Positions 1-6,250 of a stretch of DNA of 35,571 nucleotides are shown one piece after another. The first letter of the stretch is position 1. Every line of letters starts with the position of its first letter. The stretch is from a virus, in the IMG/VR virus record IMGVR_UViG_3300000229_000002, positions 1 through 35,571 of that record. One strand, written 5' to 3'. The position numbers and the translations under genes are program-made. The notes beneath the pieces were generated by a model. It was not told where the DNA came from. It searched no databases and was given only the letters and a program-made list of their open reading frames with translations.

Positions 1-225
1 AGAAAGAGAATGAAAGAGAAAGAGAATGAAAGAGAATGATAGAGAATTAGAACTAACCCTAATGAAAAATGAATGGAGGGGGAGGGCTGTTACAAATTAC
101 AAATTACAATACAAGTTACAATACAAATTACAATACAAGTTACATGTTACATGTTACAAATTACGAATTACAAATACAATGTTACAAATTACAAATTACA
201 AACAACTAACAACTAACAACTAACA
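1..225. repeat. Left-end low-complexity tandem repeats
   Basis: Three blocks are visible. Positions 1-53 are purine-only-like repeats of AGAAAGAGAATGAAAGAG type. Positions about 89-200 are built from TTAC words, including three consecutive 12-bp units TTACAATACAAR. Positions about 200-222 hold three 7-bp units ACTAACA. A reading frame runs through the block (26-223), but its translation (repeated YKLQ) simply mirrors the 12-bp unit, so I do not call it a gene. The block ends at the ribosome binding site of the gene at 241. It could be a genome terminus, an origin-like unwinding element, or an assembly-edge artefact. The sequence alone does not decide. Confidence 0.75.
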
Positions 226-240
226 AAAAGGAGCGGGGAA

Positions 241-579
241 ATGAAAGAGAGAGTGAGAGTGATAGAGAGAGAGGGGAATAGAGTGGTAGTGAAAGTCCTA
301 GGGTCAGCTCAGATGGAAAGGAAGATAGAAGGGCTGAAGGAAAAGGGAGTAGCTACTCATGCCGCGCTGAGAGAGCTAGCGGAAATCGTTAACGAGCAAG
401 GAAGAGAACGAGAGGTTATGAGAGTGATAGATGCCGTGGTAGTGAGATCACAGAGGGAAGAAGGAGATTATTATGAAGTGAGCCTAGGGCTGATGGAAGG
501 GGGAGAGCATCTAGAGGATGAGCAGATAGAGTATGTGCTTAGTTGGGCGCTAGGGAGGTTTGAGAGGAGGGTGAGGTGA
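241..579 (+). CDS. Hypothetical protein, 112 aa
   Basis: I do not recognise this protein. The start is set by AAGGAG eight bases before the ATG. It is highly charged, rich in Glu, Arg and Val, with no signal peptide, membrane segment or cysteine. The N-terminal ~30 residues alternate charged and hydrophobic residues like a beta strand pair; the middle (about residues 30-60) looks helical. The coding strand is almost free of C in its first 60 bases, and arginine is mostly AGA/AGG. It is the first real gene after the left-end repeats, so an early role is likely by position only. Confidence 0.7.
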   Translation: MKERVRVIEREGNRVVVKVLGSAQMERKIEGLKEKGVATHAALRELAEIVNEQGREREVMRVIDAVVVRSQREEGDYYEVSLGLMEGGEHLEDEQIEYVLSWALGRFERRVR

Positions 580-615
580 TGACCAACGAGAGGTGATGAC
601 CAACGAGGTGATGAC
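573..615 (+). repeat. Direct repeats of GAGGTGATGACCAAC
   Basis: A 15-bp unit occurs at 573-587 and 590-604, and its first 11 bases recur at 605-615. The first copy contains the stop codon of the upstream gene. The repeats fill the short gap before the gene at 680 and contain several GGTGATG strings that mimic a ribosome binding site next to ATG. They may be duplicated translation-start debris or a binding array. Confidence 0.7.
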
Positions 616-644
616 GGGTAGCGGGATCGAGATGATGGTAGCTA

Positions 645-659
645 GGTAAATTTTTAACC
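645..659. promoter_or_regulatory. Dispersed 15-bp element, copy 1
   Basis: GGTAAATTTTTAACC, followed by ATAG. It lies 20 bases upstream of the ATG at 680, just before that gene's GGAGG. In consensus orientation (GGTTAA first) it points to the minus strand. Confidence 0.65.
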
Positions 660-679
660 ATAGATGGGAGGATAAGGTA

Positions 680-1756
680 ATGGCTGACGACAGCAAGGAG
701 CTAATGGCAGAGAGGAGCACTGTGGCATCGGTGAGGATAGATCTAGTGAAGATTGCGCTCTGGGTTGAGTGGTTAGAGGGGCAGAGAGCTTTGCCGAGAT
801 CTATCAATCAGGCTGTGAGCACAATGGTGGAGTATGTAGTTGACTCGTTGGTGGAGAATAAGATGATAAGAGGAGGAACAGTGAGGCTCAATGATGCCGT
901 GAGGTACTTAGAAGAAAGAGGGCTTATGCAAAGGAGGATGTACGGAGCGGCCGGGCACAAGCTGCAGACCTTCAGGACGTTTGAGCTCTTGAGGGAAGAT
1001 GAATGTGATCCTGAGCACTATCCTGGGTTTGCCGGAGAATATAGGAAGTTTCACGGAACAGATGGGCAGATGACTCTGCCGCTGCAGAGAGTGACCGAGG
1101 AAAGGCACGGCGGGCAGCCGCTGACGGTGAAAGGAGTAGATGAGAATAAGCCTTATAGGCTTAGGACATACGCGGAGAGGAAGATAGAGAAGCTTAGTGA
1201 AGAGGATATAGGGAAGCTGAAGGAGCTATGGATAGCTATGACTGACGCGGAAAAGGCCGTGTTCCAAAGTACTCCGTATCCGAATGAGATGGATAGAATC
1301 GAAGCGTTTATGAGGTTCTATCCGAGATTTAGGGGAGATTATCCATCGGAGTATGTAGATGCCGACGCAGAGGTGTATCGTAGCGAGGAGTATCTCAAAT
1401 GGGCAGATGAATACCTAGCCAAGAAAGATGCATTCATCTGGGCCATGAGCGGACTGATCCCAGAATCAGTTGCGGTGAGAGAAAGACTCGAAGTGGATGA
1501 GGAAGGAGTGGTAACTAATGTGGTGCGAGGAGGATATGATGTGAGTCAGGAGCTGATCGATGAGGTTAGGAGGAAAGAAGAGAAACAGAAAGAGCTAGCG
1601 AGGCTGGCGAAGGAGCAGAAGAAGATAATGAAAGAGATGGTCAGGGAAGAGCTAAGGAAAAGGGATGCGGAATCGGAGCTACTGGAACGAGATGAGGGGA
1701 TGAACGAGGAGCTCTCGAAAATTCTAGAAATGCTCAATCCTATGGTTAAAAATTAA
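680..1756 (+). CDS. Hypothetical early protein, 358 aa
   Basis: I do not recognise this protein. The start has GGAGG nine bases upstream. The first ~120 residues are mixed alpha/beta in character. Residues about 175-260 are rich in Tyr, Phe, Pro and acids. From about residue 285 to the end it is a long, highly charged Lys/Glu stretch that should form a coiled coil. The last codons (Met-Val-Lys-Asn-stop) are spelled by copy 2 of the dispersed element, so the element has set the C-terminus. Codon use is purine-heavy, like the gene before it and unlike genes after 1973. Position suggests an early function; nothing more can be said. Confidence 0.75.
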   Translation: MADDSKELMAERSTVASVRIDLVKIALWVEWLEGQRALPRSINQAVSTMVEYVVDSLVENKMIRGGTVRLNDAVRYLEERGLMQRRMYGAAGHKLQTFRTFELLREDECDPEHYPGFAGEYRKFHGTDGQMTLPLQRVTEERHGGQPLTVKGVDENKPYRLRTYAERKIEKLSEEDIGKLKELWIAMTDAEKAVFQSTPYPNEMDRIEAFMRFYPRFRGDYPSEYVDADAEVYRSEEYLKWADEYLAKKDAFIWAMSGLIPESVAVRERLEVDEEGVVTNVVRGGYDVSQELIDEVRRKEEKQKELARLAKEQKKIMKEMVREELRKRDAESELLERDEGMNEELSKILEMLNPMVKN

Positions 1757-1758
1757 CC
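1744..1758. promoter_or_regulatory. Dispersed 15-bp element, copy 2
   Basis: GGTTAAAAATTAACC, a perfect palindrome around a central A and the most symmetric copy. It contains the stop codon of the upstream gene and lies 94 bp before the -35 box at 1852. Confidence 0.7.
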
Positions 1759-1780
1759 AACATGATGATCTGTCAACTTA

Positions 1781-1815
1781 GGGGTTTTCAATCTTGGGAA
1801 CCCGCTGAAAACCCC
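1781..1815. other. 10-bp inverted repeat upstream of early promoter
   Basis: GGGGTTTTCA (1781-1790) pairs with TGAAAACCCC (1806-1815), and a small GGGAACCC pairing lies in the loop. No T-run follows on either strand, so it is not a classic terminator. It ends 36 bp before the -35 box at 1852, a place where an operator or an upstream mRNA 3' end would be reasonable. Confidence 0.55.
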
Positions 1816-1851
1816 TAACCCATTGAAATTATTGGGAAAACGGGAATTCCC

Positions 1852-1879
1852 TTGACAATTGGCCAGGATATGTTATAAT
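1852..1879 (+). promoter_or_regulatory. Consensus sigma70-type promoter
   Basis: TTGACA at 1852-1857 and TATAAT at 1874-1879 with a 16-bp spacer, a near-perfect housekeeping bacterial promoter. It should start an mRNA near 1886 that leads into the tiny genes at 1973-2874. It implies use of host RNA polymerase for early transcription. Confidence 0.85.
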
Positions 1880-1901
1880 AGATATGTTCAATAGTTTGGG
1901 C

Positions 1902-1956
1902 CCCAGCGGGGTGCCGCTGGGTAACACCTAAGCCTTGCAGGTGGGAGGTTAAACCT
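1902..1956 (+). promoter_or_regulatory. Structured 5' leader with three hairpins
   Basis: Within the predicted leader there is a perfect 8-bp stem, CCCAGCGG (1902-1909) with CCGCTGGG (1914-1921), four-base loop. CACCT/AGGTG (1925-1929, 1939-1943) and AGGTT/AACCT (1946-1950, 1952-1956) can also pair. The leader ends at the GGAGG before the ATG at 1973. It matches no riboswitch class I know. It may protect the mRNA 5' end or tune translation. Confidence 0.5.
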
Positions 1957-1972
1957 AGCAGATGGAGGTAAT

Positions 1973-2146
1973 ATGATGTACGTGATGGAACTAGCCCGGG
2001 AAGTTGCCGGGCTAGCCCGGTCCCGGCAATGGGACGAGTTCAGTTTGAGACTCGGCTTCCATTGCCCGGACGAATCAAAGGGCGAGTTGGTGATACGTGT
2101 GGACGTCGCCTGGGCCTTGATACTTTGGGCCGTATGGGGAGATTGA
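1973..2146 (+). CDS. Small hypothetical protein, 57 aa
   Basis: This gene begins with tandem ATG codons after GGAGG and is the first gene behind the sigma70 promoter. The start reads MMYVMELAREVAGLARSRQW, and the protein ends in a hydrophobic, tryptophan-rich stretch (VAWALILWAVWGD). That tail could be a short membrane or interaction segment. A longer overlapping frame exists from 2029, but this frame has the better ribosome binding site and keeps an ordered reading into the next gene (3-base gap). Its first codons lie in nested inverted repeats (1991-2031). Function unknown. Confidence 0.7.
   Translation: MMYVMELAREVAGLARSRQWDEFSLRLGFHCPDESKGELVIRVDVAWALILWAVWGD
1991..2031 (+). other. Nested inverted repeats in start of small gene
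   Basis: CTAGCCCGG (1991-1999) pairs with CCGGGCTAG (2007-2015). The second arm can alternatively pair with the next CCCGG (GCCGGGCTAGCCCGGTC region), and TTGCCGGG can pair with CCCGGCAA further on. Mutually exclusive hairpins this close to a start codon could modulate translation. Selection on the protein alone could also explain them. Confidence 0.45.
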
Positions 2147-2148
2147 GA

Positions 2149-2325
2149 ATGAGAATCACTTTAAGGCGGAGGGCATGCTCTGCATGTCCCTTCCTAGGGC
2201 TCGATAGTGGCTGGTTCTGCCAAGTAACGGACAGGAAGATCGAGAGCTTGCAGCGCGAGCTCCCGGAGCAATGTCCTTTACTGAGAGGACCTATAGTTAT
2301 TCAACTTCCTAGTAGGGAGGAATAG
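2149..2325 (+). CDS. Small Cys-rich protein, 58 aa (possible zinc knuckle)
   Basis: The chosen ATG (2149) follows GGGGAG directly after the stop of the previous gene. An in-frame ATG at 2029 exists but lies inside the better-supported gene at 1973. Four cysteines are spaced like a metal site: CSACPF near residue 10, WFCQ near residue 23 and EQCPLL near residue 45. The pattern CxxC...C...CPLL resembles another 53-residue protein in this window (11976-12137), which also ends its cysteine set in CPLL. Zinc binding is an inference from spacing. Function unknown. Confidence 0.65.
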   Translation: MRITLRRRACSACPFLGLDSGWFCQVTDRKIESLQRELPEQCPLLRGPIVIQLPSREE

Positions 2326-2327
2326 CA

Positions 2328-2504
2328 ATGTTTAGATGTAGATATGTACAGAGCAAGAGGCCACCGGAGAAGTTCTGTTTTAACCAGTTGGCCTTGAGAC
2401 TGCTTCTCGATACAATGGAGAAGCAAAAACAAGAAGCCCTAGCGCTAGCAAAGCGCAGAGGCTTAGTAAAAGAGGAAAGAAAAAGTGGACATAAAGAGAT
2501 TTAA
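2328..2504 (+). CDS. Small basic protein, 58 aa
   Basis: GGAGG lies seven bases before the ATG, and the start is two bases after the previous stop, so it belongs to the same tightly packed operon. The protein has a cysteine pair-like start (MFRCRYVQ, then KFCFNQ), followed by a Lys/Arg/Glu-rich helix to the end. It overlaps the next gene (GTG start at 2485) by 20 bases. I do not recognise it. The basic helix suggests nucleic-acid or protein contact, but that is only a guess. Confidence 0.65.
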   Translation: MFRCRYVQSKRPPEKFCFNQLALRLLLDTMEKQKQEALALAKRRGLVKEERKSGHKEI

Positions 2505-2874
2505 TGAAGAATGGGAGACAATGTCTCTCGCGGTAAGGCTGGAGATGCGGAAGGAACTAGAGGTCAAGCGAGCCTTGCTCGCCAAGGAGCTCCGGGGCCT
2601 TCACGAGGAAATTCTTCCCGTTGAAACTGAGCTAAAGAGGCTCATGGGTCTCTACGAGGAGGCCTATAAGAAGTATCAAGAAACGGATAGGAAACTATCC
2701 GTTGCAGATGGAAGGTATAAGATAGTCGCTCCTGTTAAAGGAGCGAGCTATAGACCAAAAAAGACTACAAAGAAGGAGGAGGAATCGCTAGCTCAGATCC
2801 TCATGAAGATGAGCCCTGAGCAACTTCTAGAGTTCGTTATGGCGCAGGCTACGAAGTCTGTGGTAAAAAATTAA
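2485..2874 (+). CDS. Coiled-coil hypothetical protein, 129 aa (GTG start)
   Basis: The start codon is GTG at 2485, preceded by GAGGAAAG. Residues about 5-75 form an almost uninterrupted charged helix (Lys, Glu, Leu heptad-like), and a short basic linker (RPKKTTKKEEE) follows. The C-terminal helix begins MSPEQLLEFVMAQA, a pattern shared with the C-termini of the proteins at 3020 and 10288. The final Val-Lys-Asn-stop is written by copy 3 of the dispersed element. Function unknown; probably an oligomeric early protein. Confidence 0.75.
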   Translation: MDIKRFNEEWETMSLAVRLEMRKELEVKRALLAKELRGLHEEILPVETELKRLMGLYEEAYKKYQETDRKLSVADGRYKIVAPVKGASYRPKKTTKKEEESLAQILMKMSPEQLLEFVMAQATKSVVKN

Positions 2875-2876
2875 CG
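2862..2876. promoter_or_regulatory. Dispersed 15-bp element, copy 3
   Basis: GGTAAAAAATTAACG, followed by TAG. It spans the stop codon of the gene at 2485 and lies 72 bp before the -35 box at 2948. Copy 2 stands in a similar place before the other promoter. Confidence 0.65.
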
Positions 2877-2947
2877 TAGGGGGCAATCATAGCTTGGTTT
2901 GATAGGTTGTCGTCTGTTAGGGTGTGTATTTGGCACCAAATAATGCA

Positions 2948-2976
2948 TTGACAACTAACTAAAACTAAGGTATGAT
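2948..2976 (+). promoter_or_regulatory. Consensus sigma70-type promoter
   Basis: TTGACA at 2948-2953, a 17-bp spacer, and TATGAT at 2971-2976. It drives the single gene at 3020, which has its own terminator at 3391, so this is a monocistronic unit inside the left arm. Confidence 0.85.
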
Positions 2977-3019
2977 CTATCCAATAATCAATTAATTCTA
3001 CTTTAAAAAGGAGAACGGT

Positions 3020-3379
3020 ATGAAAGAGATGACCATTGCGACTAGGGCAATGAAGGTGAACAAGGACGCAACTATCACCGTCCAAACTCCTGAAACTCTG
3101 GAAGAGGCAGTCCAGGTTTACGGAGGGCCGGCGGTCTTGACGAACGCGATTCGAAACTGGATCGTAACCGTGCAGGCCGGCGTTCGGCGCGGCCTCGAGA
3201 AGGGGAAAACCGAGACTGAGTTGAAGGAAATTTTTAAGGATGCTAAGATGGGCGCCGTTACATTGATCGGCAGAGGGATTGTTGATCCTATCCAGGCAGC
3301 CCTGGCGAAATCAGCCACGATGACTCCCACGGAATTGCAGGAGTTCATCAAGAAACTGCAGGCACAGGCTAAAAAGTAA
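3020..3379 (+). CDS. Independently transcribed early protein, 119 aa
   Basis: I do not recognise the function. AAAGGAGA lies just before the ATG. The protein is mostly helical and rich in Ala, Thr and Lys. A motif TPETLEEAVQVYGGPAVLTN begins near residue 22, followed by basic helices. The C-terminus MTPTELQEFIKKLQAQ resembles the C-termini of the proteins at 2485 and 10288. It is the only gene in the window with both a consensus promoter immediately upstream and a clear rho-independent terminator immediately downstream, so it is probably made early and in quantity. Host takeover, defence inhibition or DNA coating are all possible; nothing in the sequence chooses between them. Confidence 0.8.
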   Translation: MKEMTIATRAMKVNKDATITVQTPETLEEAVQVYGGPAVLTNAIRNWIVTVQAGVRRGLEKGKTETELKEIFKDAKMGAVTLIGRGIVDPIQAALAKSATMTPTELQEFIKKLQAQAKK

Positions 3380-3390
3380 CTTAAACATTT

Positions 3391-3421
3391 GAGGACGGGA
3401 TCATTTCCCGTCCTCTTTTTT
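3391..3421 (+). terminator. Rho-independent terminator
   Basis: GAGGACGGGA (3391-3400) pairs with TCCCGTCCTC (3406-3415) around a five-base loop, and six T follow. It ends the transcript of the 119-residue gene 12 bases after its stop. It is the clearest classical terminator in the window. Confidence 0.9.
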
Positions 3422-3460
3422 GACATCTAAAAGACGCCAAATGACGCCTAAAGGAGTATA

Positions 3461-4300
3461 ATGAGTAGAAAGGGAATCATGCTCTGCTACCCGCTTGAGG
3501 AAAGAAGGATCCTCAGATGGACTCCTCCCTACCTATGCCAGCCGAAACTGGACGGCGTGAGATGCAGAGCAATAAAACATGGAGAGGGATATATCCTTCT
3601 CTCATCAGAAGAGAATGTTATATTCCTTCCTCACATCTCGGACGCCCTAAACCAGCTTCCGATGAGTGAGCCATACGGCTATCACGAGTTCGACGGTGAA
3701 CTCTATGTCCACGGATGGCCGATAGAGAAAATAAACTCCGTTGTCTCTCGCACTGTCAATCCTTCTCCAGATGCTGAAAGGATACAGTTTCACATCTTTG
3801 ACATAGCCGATGAAAAACAGCCACAATATCTTCGGCTATATAACCTCCTGCAACTCTCCCTTCACGATCCCCTTGTAGTTTGCCCGCATGCTTTATGCAA
3901 TAATATGCGGGAAATAATGAAGACCTATGATATCTTCGTGCAACAAGGATATGAAGGTATCATAGTGCGCCACTTTGCCGCGGGGTACGCTAGAAAGAGA
4001 TCAACGTTTGTTCTGAAGTTTAAGCCAAAAAAGGAGGACATATATCTTATTACATCGTGGAAAGAGGAAGAAACCGTGGACGGAGTTCCTAAGAGAACCC
4101 TTGGGGCGTTGGTATGCTGGGACGGCACTAACCATTTTAGCGTTGGTTCTGGGCTTACTGATGGAGATCGCAAGAACCTGTGGGAGATGAGAGAGGATCT
4201 CCCAGGGAAGTTCGCACGCGTTCAATATCAGCAGATAACAGCAACGAATAAGGTGCCACGATTTCCTATATTCGTGAGCATAGTGGATAAGGAGAAATAA
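3461..4300 (+). CDS. ATP-dependent DNA ligase, 279 aa
   Basis: Joins nicks in duplex DNA using ATP, here presumably for phage replication and repair. The adenylation motif is KLDGVR at residues 29-34, with Lys29 as the expected nucleophile. Later nucleotidyltransferase motifs follow in order: FDGEL near residue 78, FHIFDI near 109, YEGIIVRH near 165, and VLKFKPKK near 183. A C-terminal OB-like region of ~80 residues follows. At 279 residues it is a minimal ligase of the phage or Lig D/E type, without extra DNA-binding domains. The start has AAAGGAG upstream. The stop codon abuts the ATG of the HIRAN gene, so the two are translationally coupled. Confidence 0.92.
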   Translation: MSRKGIMLCYPLEERRILRWTPPYLCQPKLDGVRCRAIKHGEGYILLSSEENVIFLPHISDALNQLPMSEPYGYHEFDGELYVHGWPIEKINSVVSRTVNPSPDAERIQFHIFDIADEKQPQYLRLYNLLQLSLHDPLVVCPHALCNNMREIMKTYDIFVQQGYEGIIVRHFAAGYARKRSTFVLKFKPKKEDIYLITSWKEEETVDGVPKRTLGALVCWDGTNHFSVGSGLTDGDRKNLWEMREDLPGKFARVQYQQITATNKVPRFPIFVSIVDKEK

Positions 4301-4642
4301 ATGAAGTATGAATTCTACGTAGCTGGACTAAGGTATCACGACTATGCAAAGGTCCTTCCTTTCATTGAGAAGGGAGATGAAGTTCGCCTTTCTCTTGATC
4401 CTGACAACAAGTACGATCGTTATGCCGTAAAGATCGCGTACTTGCGTGGAGGAAAGCTCTATACACTCGGCTACGTGCCGATGAGAAAGGATCTCTCAAG
4501 AAAAATCTCTAGAGACCTCAATGCTGCTCTCAGCGACCGTGATCGACCGAACGATCATCCCTTCTTCGGGGTGATAACTTACCACGGTACTGAGGTTCCT
4601 TCTCATGAGGCGCTGAAGGTGGAGGTATCCTTCGATGAGTAG
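4301..4642 (+). CDS. HIRAN-domain protein, 113 aa
   Basis: Residues about 7-70 fit the HIRAN domain: VAGLRYHDY, then a GDEVRLSLDPDNKYDRYAVK core with the typical D-P-x-N-x-Y-D-x-x-A-V pattern, then LGYVP. HIRAN domains are known from HLTF/Rad5 helicases, where they bind 3' DNA ends at stalled forks, and from stand-alone bacterial and phage proteins. Here the domain is the whole protein, directly after DNA ligase with no gap. I infer a DNA-end-binding role in replication or repair. It overlaps the next gene by eight bases. Confidence 0.82.
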   Translation: MKYEFYVAGLRYHDYAKVLPFIEKGDEVRLSLDPDNKYDRYAVKIAYLRGGKLYTLGYVPMRKDLSRKISRDLNAALSDRDRPNDHPFFGVITYHGTEVPSHEALKVEVSFDE

Positions 4643-4988
4643 AGAACTCAGATGTGCTCGGTGCGGCATGATACTCTATCCAACTCCCAAGGCTGTTCCC
4701 CAGCTAGGGAAAGTGATAGACATCGTTGCTCCCCATGAATGCGGGGAGCCTGTAGACTTCACCGTCCCTACACCTGAGGATATGAGGACTAAGCAGATGG
4801 CTATCGCCGCAGCTGAAGGCCTCCCCTTTGGTAAAAAATTAACAGAGATACGAGAAGCCCACGCAAGGGCTTTCTCTGATGCTCTGAATACAGGGGATCA
4901 GCGACAAGGGAGGGAAGAGTTAGTAAAATCCTCTGCACCTCGGGGTATCCTCGATGCCCTGAAAACCAGCGAGGAAATGGAGGGATAG
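4635..4988 (+). CDS. Zinc-ribbon-like hypothetical protein, 117 aa
   Basis: The N-terminus has CARCGM (Cys7, Cys10) and, ~27 residues later, HECGEP, so a zinc-ribbon-like site with three cysteines and a histidine is plausible. The rest is an acidic-basic mixed helical tail with no motif I know. Copy 4 of the dispersed element lies inside it, written as Gly-Lys-Lys-Leu-Thr near residue 66. The overlap with the HIRAN gene suggests joint translation with the ligase-HIRAN pair. Function unknown. Confidence 0.75.
   Translation: MSRELRCARCGMILYPTPKAVPQLGKVIDIVAPHECGEPVDFTVPTPEDMRTKQMAIAAAEGLPFGKKLTEIREAHARAFSDALNTGDQRQGREELVKSSAPRGILDALKTSEEMEG
4830..4844. promoter_or_regulatory. Dispersed 15-bp element, copy 4
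   Basis: GGTAAAAAATTAACA, wholly inside the coding sequence of the zinc-ribbon gene. It differs from copy 3 only in the last base. Confidence 0.55.
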
Positions 4989-4992
4989 ATAG

Positions 4993-5313
4993 ATGGCTAA
5001 AGTGTGGATAGTCAACAAATCGTATCACGACTTCGAGCCAGCCGAGTCCTTTGGGGAGATTAAGTTTCTGTCTGACGGCCTAATGAACAGGTATGGCGTA
5101 AACTATATGGCCAGAAGATTCGAGGAATTGCTGAAAGATTCCGCGCCTGATGACTACATGGTGCCTTGTTCGCTGAACATCATGAACATAGTGGCTGCCG
5201 CCATACTCGTTAACAAGCACAGCAGGTTGAACCTTTTGATCTTCAAAAAGGGCTCGTACGTAGAAAGGAGTATATCCTTTGATAAAAGAGCATCCGACTT
5301 GGCAGATAAATGA
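4993..5313 (+). CDS. Conserved-looking phage protein, 106 aa
   Basis: I recognise the general pattern from uncharacterised phage proteins but not a function. VWIVNKSYHDFEPAESFGEI opens the protein; a central SAPDDYMV with hydrophobic strand-helix SLNIMNIVAAAILV follows; LNLLIFKKG closes a likely alpha/beta fold. No catalytic motif is visible. It starts five bases after the upstream stop and overlaps the nuclease gene by 35 bases. Confidence 0.75.
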   Translation: MAKVWIVNKSYHDFEPAESFGEIKFLSDGLMNRYGVNYMARRFEELLKDSAPDDYMVPCSLNIMNIVAAAILVNKHSRLNLLIFKKGSYVERSISFDKRASDLADK

Positions 5314-6250
5314 TGCTAGCAAGCTCAGTGTAATGAGCACCTGCTGGCGGAAGGACTTCTACGAAAACATTCTGGGATGGAGATCTGAAACTCCATCACA
5401 GGATGCACACTTCGGAGAAGCATGGCACAAGGCCCGGGAGCATATGCTCCTGAACGGCTACGAAGATGTCCATGGAGCCTATGAGGCGTTCATGGAATGC
5501 TATAGGCAAAGGTTTGACCCTAGCACAGATGAACTCTATCGGCCCAAAGATCCCAATGGGGCCCTTAATGCGATCCTCGAGTTCTCCCGGACCTATCCGA
5601 GAGATCTTCTGGACAATCAGCTTCTCTATGCAGAAATAAGTGGATCGATCCCTGTGGATGAGAAAAGAGTTCTCTACTTCAGAATGGACTCGATTCTCAG
5701 ATCCCTTAGCACAGGAAAGATCTTCTCCTGGGATCATAAGTCGACAAAGAGGTTCTCTAGACAATGGGAGAATGACTTTGCACTCTCATGGCAGTCAGGA
5801 ACTTACACTCACTGCCTGTATTCTATGTTTCCTATAGAGGATGTAATAGGAATCGAGTTCTGTGGCACGGCATTCGAGTACCTCTCGAAGGGCAGCAAGC
5901 TACGATCTGCCGGCTACCATGCTTCATTCAAGCGTGTGCCTGCGTGGAAGAGGAAGGACCAAATGCAGGTCTGGCTGTGGAACGTACTTGACATTCTCGA
6001 CCGGAGAGAAATGGAGTTAGATAGACTCTCTCGCTGTAAAGAGAGCGACAAGATCATGATGGCCTTTCCAATGAGACCTACGAGTTGCTCGAAGTATTGG
6101 GGATGTATCTTCCACGACTTCTGCTGCTCGTGGGAGAATCCTCTTCAGCACTGCTGGGAACCTCCTATCGGATTCAAGATAGAATTCTGGAATCCGACAG
6201 AAATTAAGACCACTAACAAGATGGACCTGGAGTGGAAAGATGAGCTCTAG
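5279..6250 (+). CDS. PD-(D/E)XK nuclease, Cas4/RecB-like, 323 aa
   Basis: Likely a single-strand exonuclease of the RecB/Cas4 superfamily used in phage recombination or end processing. The start is TTG at 5279, supported by AAAGGAG; it keeps a conserved-looking N-terminus (NDASKLSVMSTCWRKDFYEN) that an internal ATG would cut. GEAWHKAREHM near residue 46 fits motif I. FRMDSIL followed by FSWDHKST (about residues 138-155) gives the D...D/E-x-K core, with Lys in HKST. A C-terminal cysteine cluster (CSKYWGC, then FCCSW and QHC) could hold an iron-sulfur cluster as in Cas4 and AddB. The gene sits in the replication-recombination block before the RecA-like ATPase. Confidence 0.8.
   Translation: MIKEHPTWQINDASKLSVMSTCWRKDFYENILGWRSETPSQDAHFGEAWHKAREHMLLNGYEDVHGAYEAFMECYRQRFDPSTDELYRPKDPNGALNAILEFSRTYPRDLLDNQLLYAEISGSIPVDEKRVLYFRMDSILRSLSTGKIFSWDHKSTKRFSRQWENDFALSWQSGTYTHCLYSMFPIEDVIGIEFCGTAFEYLSKGSKLRSAGYHASFKRVPAWKRKDQMQVWLWNVLDILDRREMELDRLSRCKESDKIMMAFPMRPTSCSKYWGCIFHDFCCSWENPLQHCWEPPIGFKIEFWNPTEIKTTNKMDLEWKDEL

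Noticed and set aside
26-223. 65-codon frame through the left-end repeats
   Set aside because: The repeated YKLQ translation comes from the 12-bp DNA unit; no ribosome binding site.
2029-2148. Upstream extension of the Cys-rich small gene to 2029
   Set aside because: The stretch overlaps the 57-aa gene at 1973, which has GGAGG and a better start; the ATG at 2149 has its own GGGGAG.
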